64,000 nucleotides of DNA from Alkalihalobacterium chitinilyticum (GCF_029028005.1 NZ_JAOTPO010000011.1:1-64000); one strand, 5' to 3'; positions 15,686-24,320 are shown, counted from the first letter of the stretch. Notes: generated by a model from the sequence alone, not told the origin. Numbers and translations: made by a program.

Positions 15686-16233
15686 ATAAATACTCCTCTC
15701 ATTGATAAAACAATGTTTTTAATTTTAAATAGAGAAATCTTGCATAAGTGACTAAAGTACTATTAACTATCGATCTTCAAATAAAGGTAAAAGCAGAAGT
15801 TAATCTCTCGTATGTAAAAACCTCCTATGGATATAAAATGACCAACGAGTATTATGTTAGACAATCATTTTTAATGTAGTTTTAAAGAATTTTGATGATT
15901 TCGTAAAAGATAGTAAAGAACGCTTAATATAATTTACACGATATAGATCATTCATAATGGATAGTTTGCTCAGAAGGATGAGTCACGGAAATAGATTAAA
16001 AGGCGGTAGGAAGCTAGAGTAAGGTCGAACGGCTGGTATTTAATAATAGAGGATTTGCTTAGAGTTACCATTTTCTATTATTGAGTTTTGTAAATTTAGG
16101 TTTCAGATGTTAACACGATCAGTTCGAAAATTCACATTATTTACATTGATTTTAAATAGATTTACATTCTCTTAACCACCTAAACTTGTTGATAAGTTAG
16201 ATTTTTAGTATCACGGTTATGAAGGGGTTGGAT
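15686..16233. other. 548-bp divergent control region between phnD and phnF
   Basis: No gene is apparent. The region is AT-rich and must hold promoters for both phn operons. It contains a 9-bp inverted repeat, AATAATAGA (16042-16050) and TCTATTATT (16074-16082), with a 23-base loop, and the Pho-box-like ladder at 16131-16177. On the minus strand, GAGGAG at 15691-15700 serves phnD. It is longer than needed for two promoters, so a leader RNA or further operators may be present. Confidence 0.6.
16131..16177 (+). promoter_or_regulatory. Putative Pho-box ladder before the C-P lyase operon
   Basis: Hexamers TTCACA (16131), TTTACA (16140), TTTTAA (16150), TTTACA (16161) and TTAACC (16172) are spaced 9-11 bp apart. 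Three match the TT(A/C/T)ACA repeat bound by PhoP in Bacillus. This would place the operon under phosphate-starvation control, as expected for C-P lyase. Spacing and matches are seen; PhoP binding is inferred. Confidence 0.55.
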
Positions 16234-16959
16234 ATGAAACGAACTCGTGAAGAAACTCTACGTCATTTAGAAATAGCCGATTACTTAATTCGTAAGATTT
16301 GTGAAGGTCATTATACCGTTAATCAAAAAATACCTTCTGAAAATGATCTTTGCAGCCAATTCAATGTCAATCGTAATACGGTAAGGCAAGCGGTCGGGAG
16401 GCTGACAAATTTAGGATGGATTACTCCTGTTCATGGAAAAGGTTGTTTTGTCAATCAAATACCGGATCCGATTGTTTATGTTCTTTCATCTAAAACGAGA
16501 TTTTCCGAGAATATGAAGAAACAAGGATTGGAGCATAGCAGCCAACTAATTCACTGGGATAAAGGACGGCCGGATAAAGAGGAACAGAGAAATTTAGGAT
16601 TAAATGAAACAGATCTTGTGTATCGACTTGAAATTTTAAGAAGTATCGATCAAAAGCCAATATCAATTACAACAACGGTTATGCCAGAACAAGATGTACC
16701 TTTATTTGAGAGGCATTTAAATCAGTTTCAAAGTTTATACCAAATTTTAATTGAACACTACCAGTTACAACCGATTCGATCAAAATCATTCTTTCAAGCC
16801 AGTCTGCCATCATTAAAAGATGCAGAAATATTAGAACTTCCAGAAAATGTTCCTATTCTTACGATAGAGAGTGTAATGAACCACCCGTCTGGTCTTCCAT
16901 TAGAATATAGTATTGCTCGGGTGAGAGGGGACATGCATAAGTGTTTAGTGGAATTTTAG
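16234..16959 (+). CDS. GntR/HutC-family regulator, PhnF-like
   Basis: The 241-residue product has a GntR winged helix (about 5-75; IPSENDLCSQFNVNRNTVRQAVGRL) and a UTRA ligand-binding domain (about 90-240), the layout of PhnF. It stands first in the C-P lyase operon and probably represses it or senses a phosphonate or phosphate ester (inference from context). The ATG at 16234 has AAGGGG six bases upstream and was preferred to the ATG at 16219. The gap to phnG is only 46 bp, with its own AAAGGAGG site. Confidence 0.88.
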   Translation: MKRTREETLRHLEIADYLIRKICEGHYTVNQKIPSENDLCSQFNVNRNTVRQAVGRLTNLGWITPVHGKGCFVNQIPDPIVYVLSSKTRFSENMKKQGLEHSSQLIHWDKGRPDKEEQRNLGLNETDLVYRLEILRSIDQKPISITTTVMPEQDVPLFERHLNQFQSLYQILIEHYQLQPIRSKSFFQASLPSLKDAEILELPENVPILTIESVMNHPSGLPLEYSIARVRGDMHKCLVEF

Positions 16960-17005
16960 ATCATCTAATAAATTCTCTTAAAAGTAAAGGAGGTCAAGTA
17001 TTTCT

Positions 17006-17443
17006 ATGAAAAAATCAAGATTAACCAAAATTCTTGTTGAAGGGGATGAGCAGTTCTTACAACAACTTGTCTCTGAAGTAAAAGAGGTCGCATCTATTCA
17101 AATGGAACGAAAGCCAAGTACCGGTTTAGTAATGGTTAAAACGCGAGACTCTGTTTCTATGCAGCCGTTTTTTATGGGCGAAATCCTTGTTACGGAATGC
17201 ACGGTCTCCATTAATGGAAAGTTTGGAATGGGAGTCATTCAAGGTGAACAGCCCAAACGGTCCTATCAAATCGCTGTGATCGACGCGACCTTTAATGCTA
17301 AATTGCCAATTGTTTCAAAGTTACTTCCTAAACTCGAGAACGAAGAACAAAAAATTCGAAACAAACATGTAAAGGAAGCGGTAATAAACGCTGAGTCTCG
17401 TGTACATTTCGATACGATGGAGGATTACAATGACAGAAGCTAA
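17006..17443 (+). CDS. phnG: C-P lyase complex subunit PhnG
   Basis: The 145-residue product is PhnG by its sequence (GLVMVKTRDSV, FFMGEILVTEC, GMGVIQGEQPKRSYQIAVIDA) and position. PhnG is part of the PhnGHIJ core complex which, with PhnI, attaches phosphonate to the ribose of ATP or GTP in place of adenine or guanine. AAAGGAGG precedes the ATG. Its last 14 bases overlap phnH, and length matches the family (about 150). Confidence 0.93.
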   Translation: MKKSRLTKILVEGDEQFLQQLVSEVKEVASIQMERKPSTGLVMVKTRDSVSMQPFFMGEILVTECTVSINGKFGMGVIQGEQPKRSYQIAVIDATFNAKLPIVSKLLPKLENEEQKIRNKHVKEAVINAESRVHFDTMEDYNDRS

Positions 17444-18071
17444 CTTAGATACATTTGATATGGTCTTTGGAACACAAGCTGTTTATCGGAATTTGCTTGA
17501 TTGTATGGCGCGTCCAGGTAAAATCCTAAACATTTGTTCATCAACTCAGATGCTTAAAAAACAACATGATTTTCCAACCGTTTTAGAAGGAATTGCACTT
17601 ACCTTAGTGGACCAAGAAGTTACATTTACTATAATTTCGCATTCCTCAAAAGAGATCATTCCTTATTTAAAATGGAAAACGTTTGGAAATGAGGCCTCGA
17701 TAGCACAAGCAGATTTTATTTTTATTCAAGAGAAGCTGGAGGAAATAGAAATTATTGAATTGATGAATCAAGTAAAACGAGGAACTTTAGAAGATCCGCA
17801 TTTAAGTGCAACAATCATTTTACTCGTTCAAAGCATCTCATCTGATCCTGAGGCACCGGGAATCAAAATGACTTTACAAGGACCAGGAATTGCTGAAAAA
17901 AAAGTGGTATGTTTAGATGGTTTATCCCAATATTGGATGAATGAACGAAGCAATGTTAATAAGGAATTTCCGCTCGGTATCGATATCATTCTAGCAACAG
18001 AGACTGGTGATATCATGGCGATCCCGAGAACAACTTCAATAGAAAGTGAGGAAGATGCATGGGGTATGTAG
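17430..18071 (+). CDS. phnH: C-P lyase complex subunit PhnH
   Basis: The 213-residue product has the PhnH pattern FGTQAVYRNLLDCMARPGKI near the start, and ALTLVDQEVTF and LQGPGI further on. PhnH is a PLP-transferase-fold subunit of the C-P lyase core complex without known catalysis of its own. The ATG at 17430 was chosen because GGAGG lies six bases upstream; a longer frame from 17400 has no such site. It overlaps phnG by 14 bp and phnI by 13 bp, consistent with coupled translation. Confidence 0.93.
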   Translation: MTEANLDTFDMVFGTQAVYRNLLDCMARPGKILNICSSTQMLKKQHDFPTVLEGIALTLVDQEVTFTIISHSSKEIIPYLKWKTFGNEASIAQADFIFIQEKLEEIEIIELMNQVKRGTLEDPHLSATIILLVQSISSDPEAPGIKMTLQGPGIAEKKVVCLDGLSQYWMNERSNVNKEFPLGIDIILATETGDIMAIPRTTSIESEEDAWGM

Positions 18072-19186
18072 CGGTTACTGGCGGACAACAAGCAATAGAA
18101 AAGGCGGATCAACTTATTCAGTGGTATAGGTTGAAAGGGTGCTCTGAAGTACTAGCTGTTGAACAAATCGAGAGTCAAATGAGGCTGTTAATTGATCGAG
18201 TCATGGGAGAAGGCGGTCTTTATTCTCCGGAATATGCAGCCTTAGCTTTAAAACAGTCAGAAGGAGATCCGGCAGAAGCTGCATTTTTACTTCGCGCCTA
18301 TCGATCAACCTTACCAAGAAATCATTATTCTGTAACGGTTGAACCTAGCCAAATGCGAGTAACTAGAAGAATATCATCTTCCTTTAAAGATATTCCAGAT
18401 GGACAGATATTAGGAGCGACCTATGATTACACGCATCGTTTATTAAATTTCAATTTACGTGAGGAAGACAATGAAACCATAGAAGATTTTTTAAAAGAAT
18501 ATGAGATTGAATTAGATTTGACGGATCACAAGCTAACTTTACCAAAGGTGGCAGAACTTCTTAGAGAACAAGGACTCTTAGCCAATCCATCACCTAGTAA
18601 ATCTGAATTAGTTGATATTACAAGAGACAAACTGTTATTCCCTGCCCCTCGTTCTGCTAGACTTCAAGTCCTTACAAGAGGAGAAACAGGTGCAATGACG
18701 TCGCTTGCTTATAGTAGTATGCGAGGGTACGGAGCAGTCCATCCAACGGTTGGAGAATTAAGGGTTGGGTACGCAGATGTTCATATTCCGTACCCATTTG
18801 CTTCAGATGAAGAAGATTCGATTTATATCGGAGAAATCAAGTTAACTGAGGTCGAAACGATTAATTCATTTACCCAAAATGACGAGGGGGATGTGAAGTT
18901 CATGCTTGGCTATGGATTAACATTTGGCCAAAACGAGGTCAAAGCGATATCGATGGCTATTTTAGAAAGAAGCTTAGAAACCGAAGGAAATGCCCCTACT
19001 CAAGATGAAGAATTCGTCTTATTACATATCGACAGTGTAGAGGCTCATGGCTTTGTCTCACATCTAAAATTACCACATTACATTACTTTCCAATCGATGT
19101 TAGACCGAATTCGTAAAACACAAGACGAAGGTAAGAATGAAAAGCAAACTGGACCGAGAACGGCTAGTACTTTTTCTTACCTCTAA
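18059..19186 (+). CDS. phnI: C-P lyase complex subunit PhnI
   Basis: The 375-residue product begins GYVAVTGGQQAIEKA, a family hallmark, and includes SQMRVTRRISSSFKDIPDGQILGATYDYTHRLLNFNL-type sequence (about 95-135) and the histidine-bearing C-terminal part (EAHGFVSHLKLPHYITFQS). PhnI is the nucleosidase-like subunit that displaces the purine base from ATP or GTP with phosphonate, helped by PhnG, H and L. The start overlaps phnH by 13 bp with GAGGAAG upstream. Length is normal for the family. Confidence 0.94.
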   Translation: MGYVAVTGGQQAIEKADQLIQWYRLKGCSEVLAVEQIESQMRLLIDRVMGEGGLYSPEYAALALKQSEGDPAEAAFLLRAYRSTLPRNHYSVTVEPSQMRVTRRISSSFKDIPDGQILGATYDYTHRLLNFNLREEDNETIEDFLKEYEIELDLTDHKLTLPKVAELLREQGLLANPSPSKSELVDITRDKLLFPAPRSARLQVLTRGETGAMTSLAYSSMRGYGAVHPTVGELRVGYADVHIPYPFASDEEDSIYIGEIKLTEVETINSFTQNDEGDVKFMLGYGLTFGQNEVKAISMAILERSLETEGNAPTQDEEFVLLHIDSVEAHGFVSHLKLPHYITFQSMLDRIRKTQDEGKNEKQTGPRTASTFSYL

Positions 19187-19214
19187 TAAATTTTCATAGA
19201 AAGGGTTGGTGTGT

Positions 19215-20072
19215 GTGCAACAGCTCGAACAAACATACAATTATGCCTTCTTAGACGAAGGATCAAAACGAGAAATTAGGCGGGCAACATTAAAAGCTGT
19301 TGCAATCCCTGGATATCAAGTTCCTTTTGCATCGAGAGAAATGCCGATTGGAAGAGGGTGGGGGACAGGTGGATTGCAATTAACGTTATCACTCATAGGT
19401 GAGACTGACTGCTTAAAGGTAATTGACCAAGGCTACGATGATAGTGTAAACGCGGTTAGTATTAAAAAATTAGTTCGAAATTGTTCAGGAATTGAAACGA
19501 CGGATGATTCAGAAAAAGCAACTGTGATTCAAACTCGTCATCGAATTCCAGAAATCCCCTTAAGGGACGAGCAAATTTTAGTCCTTCAAGTCCCGTTACC
19601 GGAGCCGCTAAGAAGGGTGGAAGCAAAAGAAAAGAATACGAAACGTCTTCACGCAGAGATGGATTATAGCAGTATGTGGTTAAGGCTTTACGAAGATATC
19701 ATTCATTGGGGAAAAATTACAATTGGTGCTGATTATCCGAGTATGGTGAATGGAAGATACATTTTTAATCCGAGTCCTATTCCACGTTACGATTTGTTGA
19801 AACTCAACCAAGCCGACGGTCTGTATCTCTTTGGTGCGGGCAGGGAGAAGAAAATTTATGCAATTCCTCCACATACAGATGTCGTACCATTGCAATTTGA
19901 AGATTACCCATTTGAAGTGGAAAGCTTTGAAGGACTGTCTTGTCGTCTGTGTGGAAGCGATGATACCTTCCTTGATGAAATCTACGAGGATGAGACAGCA
20001 TCGAAATTTTATCAATGCTCGGATACTGGTTGTTGTCAAAAAAGACAGCTAGAAAGGAGAAATGGAGCATGA
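19215..20072 (+). CDS. phnJ: C-P lyase radical SAM subunit PhnJ
   Basis: The 285-residue product is the enzyme that cuts the carbon-phosphorus bond of ribosyl alkylphosphonate 5-phosphate, giving an alkane and the 1,2-cyclic phosphate. The distinctive cysteine pattern CxxCx21Cx5C is intact near the C-terminus (about Cys243, Cys246, Cys268, Cys274), as is the conserved early stretch LKAVAIPGYQVPF. KVIDQG and IQTRHRIPE are also present. GTG at 19215 was preferred because GAAAGGG is nine bases upstream; the in-frame TTG at 19206 abuts it. The stop overlaps the phnK start (ATGA). Confidence 0.95.
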   Translation: MQQLEQTYNYAFLDEGSKREIRRATLKAVAIPGYQVPFASREMPIGRGWGTGGLQLTLSLIGETDCLKVIDQGYDDSVNAVSIKKLVRNCSGIETTDDSEKATVIQTRHRIPEIPLRDEQILVLQVPLPEPLRRVEAKEKNTKRLHAEMDYSSMWLRLYEDIIHWGKITIGADYPSMVNGRYIFNPSPIPRYDLLKLNQADGLYLFGAGREKKIYAIPPHTDVVPLQFEDYPFEVESFEGLSCRLCGSDDTFLDEIYEDETASKFYQCSDTGCCQKRQLERRNGA

Positions 20073-20932
20073 ACGATACACTGTCAGATCAAGAACAAGC
20101 TCAACCTATTTTAAATGTAAAAGGACTAAGTAAACGATACGGAAAAGGCTGCTCTCATTGTGAAACACCTGAAATGCTAATGATCGATAATAACCGTTGT
20201 CCTCATTGCGGCAGTGTTTGGGCATGCATTGATGTAGATCTTGAATTATATAAAGGAGAAATTATAGGCATCGTTGGGGAAAGCGGATCAGGTAAAAGTT
20301 CATTTGTAAAAAGCTTGTATTTTGATGATGAAATTACGTCGGGCTCAGCAACAATATCAGAATATAAAAATGGAGAAACAAACATTTTTAATGAGTCTGC
20401 TCAACAAAAACGATACATTCGTAACTACTTACTCGGGATGGTTTATCAAAATCCACTTTTAGGATTAAAAATGTCGTTCTCAAGCGGTGGAAATATTGCG
20501 GAAAAGTTAATTGCTTCAGGATCTTTACACGTAGGAAATATTCGAAGCAGGGCGGGGGAACTTCTTCAACATGTTGAAATTCCTTTATCAAGGATGGATG
20601 AATTACCAAAGAATTTTAGTGGAGGGATGCAGCAACGAGTTCAGATTTCTAAAGCGTTAGCTAATAACCCGCCGCTATTGCTCCTTGATGAAGTCACAAC
20701 AGGGTTAGATTTATCTGTACAAGCGAGAGTACTAGATTTAATCCGAAAAATTCAGCGCGAACTTAATGTGGCGATGATTGTAGTCTCTCATGACCTAGGG
20801 GTAATTCGGATGTTAGCTGATCGAACGGTCGTCATGAGATACGGGAGAGTTGTTGAACGCGGGTTAACTGACCAAATCTTAGAGGACCCACAACACCCTT
20901 ATACCCAGCAACTCGTTCACTCTTTACTGTAA
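20069..20932 (+). CDS. phnK: C-P lyase accessory ABC protein PhnK with Cys-rich insert
   Basis: The 287-residue product is an ABC ATPase that docks on the PhnGHIJ complex. Walker A is GESGSGKSS (about 72-80), signature FSGGMQQR, Walker B LLLLDEV, H-loop SHD. Compared with E. coli PhnK, an extra segment of about 28 residues precedes Walker A and holds two CxxC pairs (CSHC, about 34-37; CPHC, about 51-54) plus CID. This may bind zinc (inference). Similar inserts may be usual in Gram-positive PhnK; I could not check. ATG at 20069 overlaps the phnJ stop and has AAAGGAG upstream. Confidence 0.92.
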   Translation: MNDTLSDQEQAQPILNVKGLSKRYGKGCSHCETPEMLMIDNNRCPHCGSVWACIDVDLELYKGEIIGIVGESGSGKSSFVKSLYFDDEITSGSATISEYKNGETNIFNESAQQKRYIRNYLLGMVYQNPLLGLKMSFSSGGNIAEKLIASGSLHVGNIRSRAGELLQHVEIPLSRMDELPKNFSGGMQQRVQISKALANNPPLLLLDEVTTGLDLSVQARVLDLIRKIQRELNVAMIVVSHDLGVIRMLADRTVVMRYGRVVERGLTDQILEDPQHPYTQQLVHSLL

Positions 20933-20963
20933 GAAATTGAAAAGAAGAGGTGGGAAAAGGACA

Positions 20964-22151
20964 ATGCAAATAACAAGGATACATGGAAATATTGTAATGC
21001 CGGATCGAGTTATTATGAATGGAACCGTTTTAATTGAGGGGGAAACGATTGTTGGGATTGAGGAATTTTCACCTAGCAGTGCTGGTTCAGAAGATATTGA
21101 TGCCACTGGAAAATGGATCATTCCAGGGTTTGTCGACTCGCATAGTGATGCGATTGAAATTGAGTTAGAACCGAGGCCGAGCAGTACATTCCCAATTGAA
21201 GTTTCCTTTTATGAGTTAGAAAAAAAGCTGGTTGGGGAAGGTATAACGACGATTTACCACTCGCTTTCCTTAATGGAGGAAAACGCTAAAAAATGGACGA
21301 GAAGAAATGATAATGTCTTATCGGTAATAAAGGATATTAAACGATTGGCGAGGGGGCAACATCTGATTCGTCACAAAACTCACCTCCGCTATGAAATTAC
21401 GAATTTAACAGCAATGCCAGAAGTAAAAACATTAATCAAATTAAAAGATATTGATCAGCTTTCGTTTATGGACCATACCCCAGGTCAAGGACAGTTCCGT
21501 GATATCGAAGTGCATAAAAAGCTACTAATGGAACACCGTCACTATTCAGAAGACCAGGCAGATTCTTTTATTGAAGAAAGTAAATCTTTAAAGAAACTAG
21601 CAGATGATGACATTCATCAATTAGCTGAGCTCGCGCATGAATACGGTGTTCCAATTGCATCACACGATGATGATTCCGTAGAAAAATTAGAGGTCGTAAA
21701 AGACTGGAATGCAACGATTAGTGAATTTCCAATCGAACTTGAGGTAGCCCAAAAAGCCAAAGAAATGGATCTGTTTGTTGTAATGGGAGCACCAAATGCA
21801 TTGCTTGGTAAGTCTCACAGCAACAATCTTTCAGCTATGGAAGCTGTTCAGCACGGCCTTGTCGATATTTTTTGTTCAGATTACTATCCATCTTCGTTAT
21901 TGTATACGGTATTTAAGTTATACCATAGTGGAATGCCAATCTATGAAGCTGTGAACATGGTTACTTACAATCCAGCTAAAGCGCTAAAGATCGATCAAGA
22001 TGTAGGCTCTATTGAAGTTGGTAAGAAAGCTGATTTATTAATTATTAATGAACTTAACAAACGACCGATCCTTGAAGCGGTATTAGTGAACGGAAGAAAG
22101 GTTTGTGAAATGAATTATCAAACCAATGCACAAGTTAGTGAAGTCTATTAA
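20964..22151 (+). CDS. phnM: Phosphonate triphosphate diphosphatase PhnM
   Basis: The 395-residue amidohydrolase has the metal motif in VDSHSDAIEIELEPRP (about 57-72), where most relatives read HxD, plus IASHDDD (about 231-237) and a late Asp in FCSDYYPSS. PhnM removes pyrophosphate from ribosyl-phosphonate triphosphate to give the 5-phosphate that PhnJ uses. The ATG at 20964 follows GGGAAAAGG; the frame from 20937 adds nine basic residues without similarity. It lies between phnK and phnL, an order different from E. coli KLM. Confidence 0.93.
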   Translation: MQITRIHGNIVMPDRVIMNGTVLIEGETIVGIEEFSPSSAGSEDIDATGKWIIPGFVDSHSDAIEIELEPRPSSTFPIEVSFYELEKKLVGEGITTIYHSLSLMEENAKKWTRRNDNVLSVIKDIKRLARGQHLIRHKTHLRYEITNLTAMPEVKTLIKLKDIDQLSFMDHTPGQGQFRDIEVHKKLLMEHRHYSEDQADSFIEESKSLKKLADDDIHQLAELAHEYGVPIASHDDDSVEKLEVVKDWNATISEFPIELEVAQKAKEMDLFVVMGAPNALLGKSHSNNLSAMEAVQHGLVDIFCSDYYPSSLLYTVFKLYHSGMPIYEAVNMVTYNPAKALKIDQDVGSIEVGKKADLLIINELNKRPILEAVLVNGRKVCEMNYQTNAQVSEVY

Positions 22152-22174
22152 TGCTTAAGAGGGGTGAAAAATAG

Positions 22175-22894
22175 ATGAATGAACTTCTTGTTGTTAACAA
22201 CCTGGAAAAGACTTTTATGATGCACCACTTTAATGAAAAGAAAATCGTTGGATGCAAAGGCATCAGCTTTTCTCTAGATAAAGGTGAATTTATCGGAATT
22301 ACAGGCAAAAGTGGAGCTGGGAAATCAACTGTATTAAAAAGTATTTACCGTACGTATATCCCGACTGGAGGAGAAATGATTTATCACTCAGACCTGTTTG
22401 GTCCGATTGATTTAGTTCAAGCAACCGAAAGGGAAATGCTGACAATTCGTAAAGCAGAAATCGGTTATGTTTCCCAATTTCTCAATGTCATGCCTCGAGT
22501 CACTGCGATTGAGGTTGTAGCCGAAGCCTTAGTTGAAATGGGGGAAGAGACGAAGAAAGCCACAGAGAAAGCAAAGGAAATTTTACAGCACTTTAAGCTT
22601 CCAGAAACACTTTGGACATCGTTTCCTAGAACTTTTAGCGGTGGAGAAAAACTTCGTTTAAACTTGGCGCAAGCGATGATTAAAAAACCGAAGCTATTAC
22701 TCCTAGATGAACCTACTGCCTCATTAGATAATGCATCGAAAGAAGCGGTAAAAGAAATGATCATAGAATTAAAAGCGAATGGTACAAGTATGATAGGGAT
22801 CTTCCATGATATTGACTTTATGGAGACCGTCGTGGATCGCCAATACCATTTACAAGACGGGATTTTGAATGAAAAAGTAAATCTTTCTTCCTAA
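22175..22894 (+). CDS. phnL: C-P lyase accessory ABC protein PhnL
   Basis: The 239-residue ABC ATPase has Walker A GKSGAGKST (about 43-51), signature FSGGEKLRLN (about 155-164), Walker B LLLLDEP and an H-loop in GIFHDID. KSIYRTYIPTGGEMIY is typical of PhnL. It is needed with PhnGHI for nucleoside transfer and can stack with PhnK on the core complex (established for E. coli). AGAGGGG stands nine bases before the ATG. It is followed after 10 bp by the GNAT gene. Confidence 0.92.
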   Translation: MNELLVVNNLEKTFMMHHFNEKKIVGCKGISFSLDKGEFIGITGKSGAGKSTVLKSIYRTYIPTGGEMIYHSDLFGPIDLVQATEREMLTIRKAEIGYVSQFLNVMPRVTAIEVVAEALVEMGEETKKATEKAKEILQHFKLPETLWTSFPRTFSGGEKLRLNLAQAMIKKPKLLLLDEPTASLDNASKEAVKEMIIELKANGTSMIGIFHDIDFMETVVDRQYHLQDGILNEKVNLSS

Positions 22895-22904
22895 GGAGAT
22901 AATA

Positions 22905-23348
22905 ATGAAAATTCGTGAGTTAAAAGAAGAAGAAATTGATGTTTTTTTAGAGCTTCTAAAAGAACTAGATCAGTATGCAATTCTTTCATTAAGGGAAGCT
23001 AAGCAATTACTTGCCAATATAAACTCTTATCCCTTCTATAAAATTCTCGTCGTAGATTATAACGATCAAATGGCTGGAACCTTCACTTTAATAGTTTGTG
23101 ATAATTTCGGTCACGGTGGAAGAAAATTTGCTATTGTTGAAAATGTCGTCGTTCATCCTGACTTTATGAGGAGGGGGATCGGTAAATATATGATGGAGCA
23201 AGCAGTTGAAATAGCAACGGAAAACAACTGCTACAAACTGATGCTGTCGAGTAATGAAAAAAGAAACGATGCCCATGCTTTTTACGACTCGTTAGGTTTT
23301 AAGCGGCATGGAATTAGTTTTATGATGGAGCTGATAACCAATGATTGA
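22905..23348 (+). CDS. GNAT acetyltransferase in the C-P lyase operon, PhnO-like role possible
   Basis: The 147-residue product is a single GNAT domain with the acetyl-CoA loop VHPDFMRRGIGKYMMEQA (about 83-100) and the closing ENNCYKLMLSSNEKRNDAHAFYDSLGFK. In E. coli the operon GNAT, PhnO, acetylates aminoalkylphosphonates before C-P lyase attack. The same place and length suggest that role, but orthology was not tested. AAGGAG precedes the ATG, and the last 8 bp overlap the PHP gene, so the two are coupled. Confidence 0.8.
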   Translation: MKIRELKEEEIDVFLELLKELDQYAILSLREAKQLLANINSYPFYKILVVDYNDQMAGTFTLIVCDNFGHGGRKFAIVENVVVHPDFMRRGIGKYMMEQAVEIATENNCYKLMLSSNEKRNDAHAFYDSLGFKRHGISFMMELITND

Positions 23349-24204
23349 TTTACATTGTCATACGAAGGTTTCCGATAATTCTTTATCAATAGAAGAAGTT
23401 ATTTTACTAGCTAAAGAGAAAGGCGTGACTCATTTAGCCATTACTGACCATGATACAACTGCAGGGCTTCAAGAAGCGATAGAACTCGGTGAACGGTACG
23501 GTATAGAGATTATTCCTGGAATTGAAATATCAGCTTACGATTTTAAAAGACAGACACGAGCTCATATATTAGGTTTCTACGTGACACCTGGCCATCAAGC
23601 TATTTATGATCTTTGTCAGCCCATGATCAACAGGCGACATCAAGCTTCAATAAACATGGTTGCGAAGATTATTGAAGCAGGCTACGAGATTACATGGGAA
23701 GAAGTCGAACAATTTACCGCGGGAGGAAAAGGCGTTTATAAGCAGCATATTATGCATGCACTTCTTGAGAAAGGTTACACCGATCATATCTATGGAGAGT
23801 TGTATAAGAAGCTGTTTTCAAGAGGTGGAGCTGCGCAAACTCAGGGTATTGCATTTGAGTCGATTGAGTACATTGACGTCTTCGATGCGATCAAGGCAAT
23901 TCGTGAAGCTGGAGGAGTCCCAGTGTTAGCCCACCCTGGACAATTTAATAATTTTGCAGCTGTTCCAGAATGGGTCCAAATTGGGTTAGAAGGAATTGAA
24001 GTCAAGCATCCCTTGCACGCGGAAGAGGAGGAACGAAAGGCAAGTGAATTAGCAGACCAGTTTAATCTAGTTCAAACCGGTGGCACTGACTTTCATGGCT
24101 TTTATGGAGAGAAGGAAACAGACCTTGGTTCTAAATGTATGGGATTAAACACCATAGAAAGACTAAAGCAAAGACAACAGAGTATATTTGAAACAAGTGT
24201 CTAG
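23341..24204 (+). CDS. PHP-domain phosphoesterase, candidate cyclic phosphate dihydrolase (PhnPP-like)
   Basis: The 287-residue product has a full set of PHP metal ligands: His5 and His7 (DLHCHT), Asp12, TDHD at 35-38 (His37), Glu62 (GIEIS), His75, His198 (AHPGQF), Asp250 and His252 (GTDFHG). PHP proteins hydrolyse phosphate esters with two or three metal ions. Established work on a PHP enzyme of Eggerthella lenta (PhnPP) showed it turns the C-P lyase product, 5-phosphoribosyl 1,2-cyclic phosphate, into ribose 5-phosphate and phosphate, doing the combined job of PhnP and the following steps. Its place at the end of an operon lacking phnN and phnP supports that role here (inference). A terminator follows. 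Confidence 0.82.
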   Translation: MIDLHCHTKVSDNSLSIEEVILLAKEKGVTHLAITDHDTTAGLQEAIELGERYGIEIIPGIEISAYDFKRQTRAHILGFYVTPGHQAIYDLCQPMINRRHQASINMVAKIIEAGYEITWEEVEQFTAGGKGVYKQHIMHALLEKGYTDHIYGELYKKLFSRGGAAQTQGIAFESIEYIDVFDAIKAIREAGGVPVLAHPGQFNNFAAVPEWVQIGLEGIEVKHPLHAEEEERKASELADQFNLVQTGGTDFHGFYGEKETDLGSKCMGLNTIERLKQRQQSIFETSV

Positions 24205-24219
24205 TTAAATACCAATGCG

Positions 24220-24250
24220 AAGTTCTCAAATCCTTTTGAGAGCTTTTTTC
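24220..24250 (+). terminator. Terminator of the C-P lyase operon
   Basis: agttctcaaa / tttgagagct (one G-T pair) followed by TTTTTC, 16 bases after the PHP stop. Confidence 0.85.
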
Positions 24251-24320
24251 TTTTGAATAAACTGAAAGGACAATAAGAGGTTTATTAGAGTTTTTAGAGT
24301 TTAGGAAGTTTGCATCGTCC

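Noticed and set aside
23341-24204. Calling the PHP gene phnP
   Set aside because: PhnP is a metallo-beta-lactamase-fold protein; this sequence has PHP ligands and no HxHxDH motif, so it can only be a functional substitute.
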